A stretch of DNA of 64,000 nucleotides from Otatea glauca (lineage: Eukaryota; Streptophyta; Magnoliopsida; Poales; Poaceae), in contig CM070722.1 of the NCBI GenBank assembly GCA_036346275.1, positions 57,697,524 to 57,761,523 on the forward strand. Direction: 5' to 3'. Positions within the stretch are counted from its first letter, which is position 1; every line of letters starts with the position of its first letter. The position numbers were made by a program, and so were the translations under genes. Shown here one piece after another: positions 57,173 through 64,000 of this stretch. The notes below the pieces were generated by a model, which saw only the letters and a program-made list of their open reading frames with translations, searched no databases and had not been told where the DNA came from.

Positions 57173-60100
57173 CAGGGTTAACAATTTCGTCTCGCCAGCG
57201 GTTTTCGCGATGCCAGCGGTAAACCGCGCGAAAATCGCGGAAAACCGAACGGATTTCAAATTCAAAAATTTTGAACTCTGGTCAAACCGATCGGAAAAAA
57301 CCGCGGTTTTTGACGAAAAACCGCTCGGTTTTTGTGAAAAGTCGAGCGGTTTTCGTGAAAACCGCCAGAGGCCGGAAAGTCGGGGGAAAATACAAAAAAA
57401 ATGTTGTAAAAATTGTAAGAAAACAGGGAAGGCTAAAATTGAGTAAAATAAACATATGAATAAGATATGTGAAACACATGAAAAATTCCAAAATGATCTC
57501 TCCTAAATTTAGGAAAAAATCGACATGACCTTTGTTATATTTTAGACAATTAGAAGTTGTAAATTAGGCATTTAGCAATAATATATCAATAAATAATCTT
57601 TCATTGCAATACTAGAATCACACAAGTGCAAAAATAGGCATTTAAATAACCACATAGTAAAAGCATTCGCAATTTCAGTACCATTCATTTGTCACCACCA
57701 TTTACATTAATATAATACCTTTCAATTGAAATTGTGGAATAGGCATTAGCATAGCTTTGTCATTCTTCCATTATCGCATAAATACCATGTTCGACCTACA
57801 TGAACGGAATATCAGTAAAAATTTCGACTTGCAATGTACACTTGGTATAATATCAAGTTGCAATGAAATGAAACATGCAAATGAAACGAATCATGCAAAT
57901 GAAATATTATCTTCAGGGCTACAGGTAGTATTGTTGCGTATACACTTGGTTGGCCATATTGTATTCCTCGATAGACATCAAGGCCAATCCTCATGTAGCT
58001 AACAACTTCGCCTTATAATCGTGCCAACTTTGCCCCGTCCATGTGCTTGTTGTTTGCCATTGTTGATACAGCATGGTATAAAACTCAGGGTCCTGCCACT
58101 CGTAGACCCATTACGTGGGAGTTTGTGCATGAGCATCGGGGATGACGTAGTCATAGCTGCTATATGAGCTATGCCTCCGTGGCATCTCAGGGACGCCATA
58201 GGAGCTAGAGCTAAAGCTGTCCTGTGGTGCGCTTGCGCCCTTTACCTTCCCCTTCCCCTTAATAGTTGTCATCTGTGATTGAGGAGCGCCATGATCTCTA
58301 TCCTGTGTTGCATGAGTGTACTGCGACTCTCCTGTAAATTCGATGGGTTGAGGATCTTTTGATTGGTGCGTGGCAGGTTTAGAGGTATTGTCGCCACCAT
58401 CGCCATCGGTGTTCGTCTTCGAGCTGCTATCATTGGACTCTTGGTATGTTGGGCTCTTAAGATCCGCACCCTCAGTAGAGTCATCACTCCCTACATCTGT
58501 TGTGTGTTTTCCCTTTCCTTTGGAGGATGCTCTTCTTTTTGTTGCATCCCTTCTCGGAACTGATTGGTGCTTCATTTTCCCTGTATGGGTGTCCCCGACT
58601 GTCTTGTCTGCCCATTCGGAGATAGTTTTAGCCCCGGTGTCCTTTCTTAACTCAGTAGGGTGAACCGGATCTGTGATAAGCTAGGATGGAAGAGGGGTGT
58701 CACTCTCTGTATCTTCCTCGTCAAGTAATAGGTCACCGTTGGATCTTCCTTTATCCATCCACAGTCGGATCTGGTTTGTATCATCACATAGTGTTAGCTC
58801 CATAAGCCGCTGGAATGGATCATCTTCATCTGAACGCCTTTGATTTTCTGCAGCTTGAATTCGTAGCCGAAGGTTGTAGTTGACGTACACTAGCTTATGT
58901 AGCTTCTTGTATGACAGGCGGTTACGGATTTTTGTGTGGATGAATGCAAATGTACTCCAATTGCGCTCACAACCACTAGAAGATGCACACTGTGACGAGA
59001 CGTATGGCAAACCACTGTAGCGTGGGTGTGTCCGATCCGAACACATCCCACCAATGTGCTGCAAATTAACGAATAAAATAGTTAGTACTGACGAGAGTAC
59101 CGTTACATTCGAGATAGTGCAAGAAAAATACCAGGGGATGTTTTTCCATCTTGTGCCATCCTCGCAGCTAGAGTTGATGAGAACAATCCAACCTTCCTCT
59201 TGAAAATGTCGGCGTCATAAAGAGCTTGCGCGGCGCTATCAGTGTCCTCAGCAAGCGCTTCAAAGGCATCCCGGAGATTTGACAAGGAGTTGGTCGTACC
59301 GTAAGCGTAGGTAGTCCGCGAGTTTAAGGCGGTAGCTGTACGATGTGAAACGAAGCATGTCAGTACAATATACAACATATGTACAACTGCAATATACTGT
59401 GTTGCAGGGAAGAATATATTACCGGCATTCATATAAGTGTTGCGCGTTAAGTCATCCATTCGTCGGTCCGCCACGTCCATATACATGTCTTTCGTTGCTA
59501 GAGACTCATAGAACAAACCGTCGTACTCCTGTCGCACTATGGTGTACCGTAGGATTGTCTCGCTCAAAGTGGGCACCCTGTCCTGATCGGCGAATCGCAA
59601 GAAGGCGTACAACGGTTCCACTGACTTCACAACTGATCGAAGATTTTCCCACCAGTCCAAGCTTGAGAGACAGCCATACACGTACCTCCCCTCGGTGTTA
59701 TCAACAAAGTGAGAGTTTACAAATTCTTCGGGAGTCATCCATTGCATGAACTTGTCTTTGCGCCGAAGGAAACTGTCCAAGAACATATAGTTAGTGCCGA
59801 AACGAGTTGCATTCCACTTGACCAACTCGCCTCCAATGTATTTCTTCATCATAGCATGTATCTTCGAATGGTTGTATATCCATTGAGAGATTTTTCTTGC
59901 ACTCTCAATCACCGAGGTGTGATCTGGGAACTCTCCAATCTCCTTCAGCATCAAATTAATGGTGTGGGCCATGCAAGGCTGCCACACTATGTTGCGATGG
60001 TGCCGTGCGACGAGCTTGCACGCTTTCTTGTAGTTCGCACTATTATCTGTGACAATCTGCACCACATTTGACGGACCCACCTTGTTGACTACTGAAGATA

Positions 60101-61448
60101 TTTCCTGCGTGACCAAACAAAACAAAGTACGACAATTACATTATACGTACGTTAATTCAACTTCAGAAGAGTAAAAACAAAACCAATTACCTTGGTCAAG
60201 TACGAAGCATCCTGAGAGACGCCGGTGGCATCGACGGATTTGTGGAAGAACATGGTACCATTACAGTAAATCATGAAGTTTATTATACTCTTGCGTGTTG
60301 GCCCTGTCCAAGAATCACACATGATTGTTACTCCGTACGTAGACCAGTGCTGTATGAACTTTGCAAAGCTTTCCTTAATTTCTGCTTCATTAGCGTCTAA
60401 ATATTTCCCATCTATATCTCAACCACTCAGGGACGGGATACCCTCGCCTACAAATGAAACATAAATGTTAGCTATGAATCGGAGTACAACTGAGCGACTA
60501 TTTTAAATCTCACTTACCGTATTTTTGTGTTTCCCGAATGGCGCTGACAAAGTATGGACTATCTGCTTTCCGCTCATGCATACAAAGAAGATGGTACCAT
60601 TTGGCCCACGCAGAATGGACATGCCGCTTCCACTTTCCCTTCAGGTCCACGGATGGGTGTCAATCCTTGGTTGTACCGGGGCATGGGCCACACCAATATT
60701 GTAATCCCCCACCGCCGGTGGTCTTTCTCGCTGTGACGAACTCTGAAACATCCTCGACAACAGATCGGGGTGAAATTTAATCAATCAATCATGTGGCTAA
60801 GCATTTAATCAATTAATCTACATGCTACCGAACGGTTTAATAAAAAAACCGATCGAAAACCGAAGAAACTGAGCGAAAACGTACCAAATTTTGCGAAATT
60901 CATCGATCTGCGAGATTTTCGAGCGAGCGGCGGTAAACAGCAAAAACTGCGTGGTTTTCCTCTATTTGTCGACGGTTTTGCTGCGCGCGGTGGCTAAAAG
61001 GTGGCGGCATCGCTCTGGTTGGGAAGGGCTGCGAGTGAGGAAAGCTAGAGGCCAATAATTGATCTTCAGTTCGGGAGTGAGGAAGAGCAACAAATAAGTG
61101 AGTTCACGTGGGCCAAACAAAGCCAACTGGGCCGCGGTCGGGCCGGCCGGCCCAAGACCGACTCGGCCTGTGGGTTGAAATCCCACATGCCGAGATTTTT
61201 TTTTTTGGTTTTTCCTATTCTCTACGATTTCAAACGTCTCAAAAAGGTCTCTAAAATTCGTTTTTTCTACAAAATTTACCACTAAAGGCCCTAAAGAAAT
61301 TAATACTAATTTTAGAAATTTTTAGGATAAATTTTTTAAAATTTTTAGATTTCAATTTCAAATCGGCCGATTTACCGCGCGGTATACGTTCTCGAACCGG
61401 CGCGGTAGACACGAAAACCGCAGTAAACCGGCAGTTTTGCTAACCCTG
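57173..61448 (-). mobile_element. Nearly complete hAT transposon (4276 bp)
   Basis: The ends are CAGGGTTAACAA and, from the right, CAGGGTTAGCAA. A perfect 8-bp target duplication, GATCAGCC, lies at 57165-57172 and 61449-61456. Subterminal regions on both sides carry many AAAACCG, CGGTTTTCG and ACCGCGG words, probably transposase binding sites. The element encodes a hAT transposase on the minus strand with intact splice sites and only a few disabling changes, so it moved recently relative to others here. Two smaller relatives in the window (20112-21298 and 16075-16410) share the terminal and subterminal sequence. Confidence 0.92.
58111..60780 (-). pseudogene. hAT transposase gene with DUF659 and dimerisation domains
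   Basis: Exons on the minus strand are about 60780-60518, 60447-60191, 60104-59423, 59335-59133 and 59058-58111, all joined by GT-AG introns. The first has a Cys-rich zinc-finger-like part (QYWCGPCPG). The second and third hold the DUF659 transposase region: YGVTIMCDSWTGPTRKSIIN, NGTMFFHKSVDATG, VVQIVTDNSANYKKA, then HTINLMLKEI and VKWNATRFGTNY. The last exons have the dimerisation segment: HWWDVFGSD, then SSSGCERNWSTFAFIHTKIR and NRLSYKKLHKLVYV. A single-base loss just before the SSSGCERNW motif and an in-frame TAG at about 58678 break the gene. A Ser/Thr/Lys-rich tail continues to 58111. The exon 1 start is uncertain. Transposase would bind the element ends and catalyse cut-and-paste. Confidence 0.88.
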
Positions 61449-61456
61449 GATCAGCC

Positions 61457-62011
61457 ACGACAAACGGATCGGTTTCTAATGCTCCTTTTGTATTAGTTGC
61501 CTAGTAGGTTCACCATCTAAAGAACCCCTGTACCTGAATGATCAGTCAGTTCCGAAAAGTCAGTCCACATTAGGTACATGTCTCAAAGCCTCAACCTTTG
61601 CAAATCTCACCATCACACAATTGCCATCCCCACTATCTACACTACTAATTAACCCCCCAATTTCTCCTCTCTTGCGCAGTGTTATTAATTCATTATCGCA
61701 AAGGCGAAAGCGTACAAAAACGCTAATTAATCCCAACACTAAGCTGTCAAGATGAACGCGCTAAGCACAGACCTGTGATCCATGAGTTGGAGATAGGTTA
61801 ATTAAGCTTATTAATCCGCTCCTTTTAACCAGGTGTTGGTCCACACGGGCCATAAAATACGATTACCGGAGACATGATCCGGGTTTAGTTTCTGCTGGTT
61901 TTGAGACAAGTAGACAGGCAAGCAATGCATTCGGGGTGTTATTTGTTATTAAGTAGGGATCTTTTGAGCTTTGAATCTTGGGATATCTTTGCTTTGATTG
62001 GCTTTTGAGAG
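61457..62011. other. Intergenic sequence
   Basis: No gene or element recognised between the hAT element and the copia LTR. Confidence 0.3.
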
Positions 62012-62229
62012 TGTTAAGGAACCTCGCTATCGAATAGTCCGGGATTTTCGAACAGATCTAAATTGGAGAACAGAGAGACACAGGTATATGGGGAGCGACG
62101 GTAGAATTCTTTATTGATTTCTGATTGTTTGTACATAGGGGGACCCCCTCCTCCTTATATAGCGCTCACCTAGGGTTTCGGCTAAGGGACCATCGTGGGC
62201 TTTTCATTGGGCCACATGGTTTCCCAACA
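62012..62229 (-). repeat. 3' LTR of a copia element
   Basis: A 218-bp LTR with TGTTAAGG at the left and CCCAACA at the right edge. On the minus strand it contains GCTATATAAGG (about 62154-62164) as promoter and AATAAA (about 62112-62117) as poly(A) signal, with the CTCCCCCTTGG polypurine-tract complement directly inside it (62230-62240). It belongs to the copia pol to its right; the other LTR lies outside the window. Confidence 0.8.
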
Positions 62230-62240
62230 CTCCCCCTTGG
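62230..62240 (-). other. Polypurine tract of the copia element
   Basis: CCAAGGGGGAG on the minus strand directly precedes the LTR start, as required for plus-strand priming. Confidence 0.75.
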
Positions 62241-62476
62241 ACCCTTTGCCGCGAGATGCATATGCCTCATTAAAACTCCAGGAAAACCCAGTGGGAAAAA
62301 TACTTGGAGAAAGAGTACATAGCATACGCTTACTATGTTGCACGAATTGTCTCGTTAAAACCTTATGCAAGAAAACTTCATGAAAAATTTGCTAAGGAAA
62401 AAAAGTACAATTCACCCAAACTTCAATTGCTAATATTCGATATTCATGTTGGGTATTCATAATTCATCCTCAAGAT

Positions 62477-64000
62477 TTATGTGGGAGTATGTGAAATATC
62501 TCCCCCTGAAATCTGCACTTTTCTAAGTCTCATCATTCCAATTCCTTTTACGCACCTTTCAAAGGTAGATGCTGGGAGTGATTTAGTGAACAAATCTGCA
62601 AGATTTTCACATAACTTAGTATGCAATATCTTGATCTCGTTCATCTTATGCAATTCGTGAGCATAGAAGAACTTGAGGTTGATATGCTTCGTGAGATTGC
62701 TCTTCACATAACCCATCTGTGCTTGGGCAACACAAGCTGTATTATCTTCATAGATTATCGTGGGAGTTTGCTCAATGTTCAAACCACATGACTTCTGGAT
62801 GTGGTGAACCATTCTTCGGAGCCATGCACATTCAAGAGATGCTTCATACAAAGCGATGATTTTCGAGTGGTTTGTCGACGTCGAGACGAGAGTCTGTTTA
62901 GACAACTTCCAAGAAATTGCTGTTCCTCCACATAGGAAAACATAGCCAGTTTGGGACTTGCCAGTATGTGGGTCTGATAAGTACCTAGCATCGGCGTAGC
63001 CAACCAAATTCAATTCATTGTTTCTTCTGAAAAACAAACCAAGATCTTTGCTTCCTTGGAGGTAACGGAAGATGTCCTTGATCCCTTTCCAATGCCTTTT
63101 GGTGGGTTCTGCACTGTACCGGGCTAACAAATTTACGACGAACGTAATGTCCGGCCTAGTGCTATTCGCAAGGTACATGAGCGCTCCAACTGCACTCAGA
63201 TATGGGAATTCTGCTCTCATGACTTCCTCCCCCTCTTCTCTAGGTCTGTATGGGTCTAGGTCTGCTTGGAGTGACCTTCCGACCATTGGAGTCTTCGCAG
63301 GATATGCCTTTTCAAATCCAAACCTTTCCAACACTTTATGCGTGTAGGTTGATTGGTGTACCAAGATTTCTCCTTGGACATGTTCAAGCTGCAAGCCTAA
63401 ACAAAACTTGGTTTTACCCAAATCCTTCATTTCAAACTCAGACTTCAAGTATGAGCATGCTTCTTCAATTTCTTCATCCGTCCTAATGATGTTCAAATCA
63501 TCTACATAGACGGAGATTGTACAGAATCCATTCGGGGATCGCTGTATAAACACGCATGGACAATCTTCGCTGTTTGTGTAGCCTTTCTTGCAGAGAAAGT
63601 CACTCAGCGATTGTACCACATTCTTCCCGATCGCTTCAAATTTACAAGTGATTTCTCCAATTTCACACTGCATGTGTTTCTATTTGTCTCCGCCTTGGTT
63701 CGGGATAGGAATTCCTTCCCAGACTTTCATGTATATCTCCGAATCCAAGTTTCCATACAAATATGCTGTGACAACATCCATTAGCTTCATTCTCAACTTC
63801 AAGTTGATCGCCATTGAGATCAAATATCTAAAGGTAATTCCTCCCATGACCGGAGAATAGGTTTCTTCATAATCAACTCCGGGACGTTGAGTGAAACCTT
63901 GAGCTACGAGCCTTGCCTTGTACCTTACAACTTCGTTGTTTTCATTCCTCTTCCAACAAAGACCCATTTGTGATCTACAGGTTTATATGGGAGGTGTGCG
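62477..64000 (-). pseudogene. Copia reverse transcriptase and RNase H, partial at window edge
   Basis: The reverse transcriptase begins beyond the right edge. Visible on the minus strand are YKARLVAQGFTQRPGVDYEETYSPV, LMDVVTAYLYGNLDSEIYM, the catalytic YVDDLNII, CSYLKSEFEMKDLGKTKFCL and YTHKVLERFGFEKAYP. RNase H follows: GALMYLANSTRPDITFVVNL, VGYADARYLSDPHTGKSQTG (canonical GYADAD-type Asp position changed around YADAR), STNHSKIIALYEASLECAWL (the usual SSAEAEY-type Glu site is altered) and YEDNTACVAQ, then the ADLFTKSLP tail. An in-frame TAG lies at about 63678. Between about 63590 and 63665 the correct sequence is in another frame, so two compensating indels are present. It is non-functional as read. 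Confidence 0.9.

Noticed and set aside
1..64000. tRNA, rRNA, disease-resistance (NBS-LRR) or kinase genes
   Set aside because: None of the expected motifs (tRNA A/B boxes with cloverleaf, P-loop plus LRR, kinase HRD/DFG) was seen on either strand by reading.

Overview
The window is plant nuclear DNA, almost certainly from a grass (Poaceae). It has GT-AG introns, Stowaway- and Tourist-type MITEs, CACTA ends with inverted subterminal repeats, and a long Ty3/gypsy element with an antisense accessory gene of the kind described in maize Grande. Two copia elements and several Helitrons also fit. No bacterial, organellar or tRNA/rRNA gene was recognised. It is a gene-poor, transposon-rich interval.

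Only two host genes are well supported, both on the minus strand. One (10827-12068, with a probable non-coding first exon near 13.9-14.1 kb) encodes a 413-residue protein with one N-terminal membrane segment and a long acidic disordered tail. The other (48367-49101) is a single-exon DUF761-type protein of 244 residues. Each has a hAT element inserted next to its promoter or 5' end.

Left part (2-8.6 kb): a truncated copia element; then LINE reverse-transcriptase sequence split by a CACTA element that carries a decayed Ulp1-like (C48) protease gene; and a separate CACTA end fragment. Middle-left (14-23 kb): a hAT element, a Tourist-like MITE with a second hAT element nested in it, a lone LTR-like block, a deletion derivative of a hAT family, and a Helitron.

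Centre (23097-37812): one 14.7-kb Ty3/gypsy element on the minus strand with a 5-bp target duplication. Its gag-pol is broken, and the U5 end and primer-binding site of its 5' LTR are missing. Between pol and the 3' LTR lies an opposite-strand gene with its own TATA box, splice sites, coiled coil and nuclear-type basic stretch, plus two tandem-repeat zones. A 933-bp hAT element sits inside a coding exon of that gene.

Right part (38-64 kb): an unusual GTTTCA/TGAAAC word-biased stretch, a 2.5-kb AT-rich Helitron, a foldback element, the DUF761 gene with hAT sequence abutting its TATA box, two more Helitrons, a Stowaway MITE, a nearly intact 4.3-kb hAT element with its transposase gene, and the 3' half of a copia element running off the right edge. 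Coordinates of transposon ends were read by eye from terminal motifs and target duplications; assignments to families come from motif recognition, with no database search behind them.
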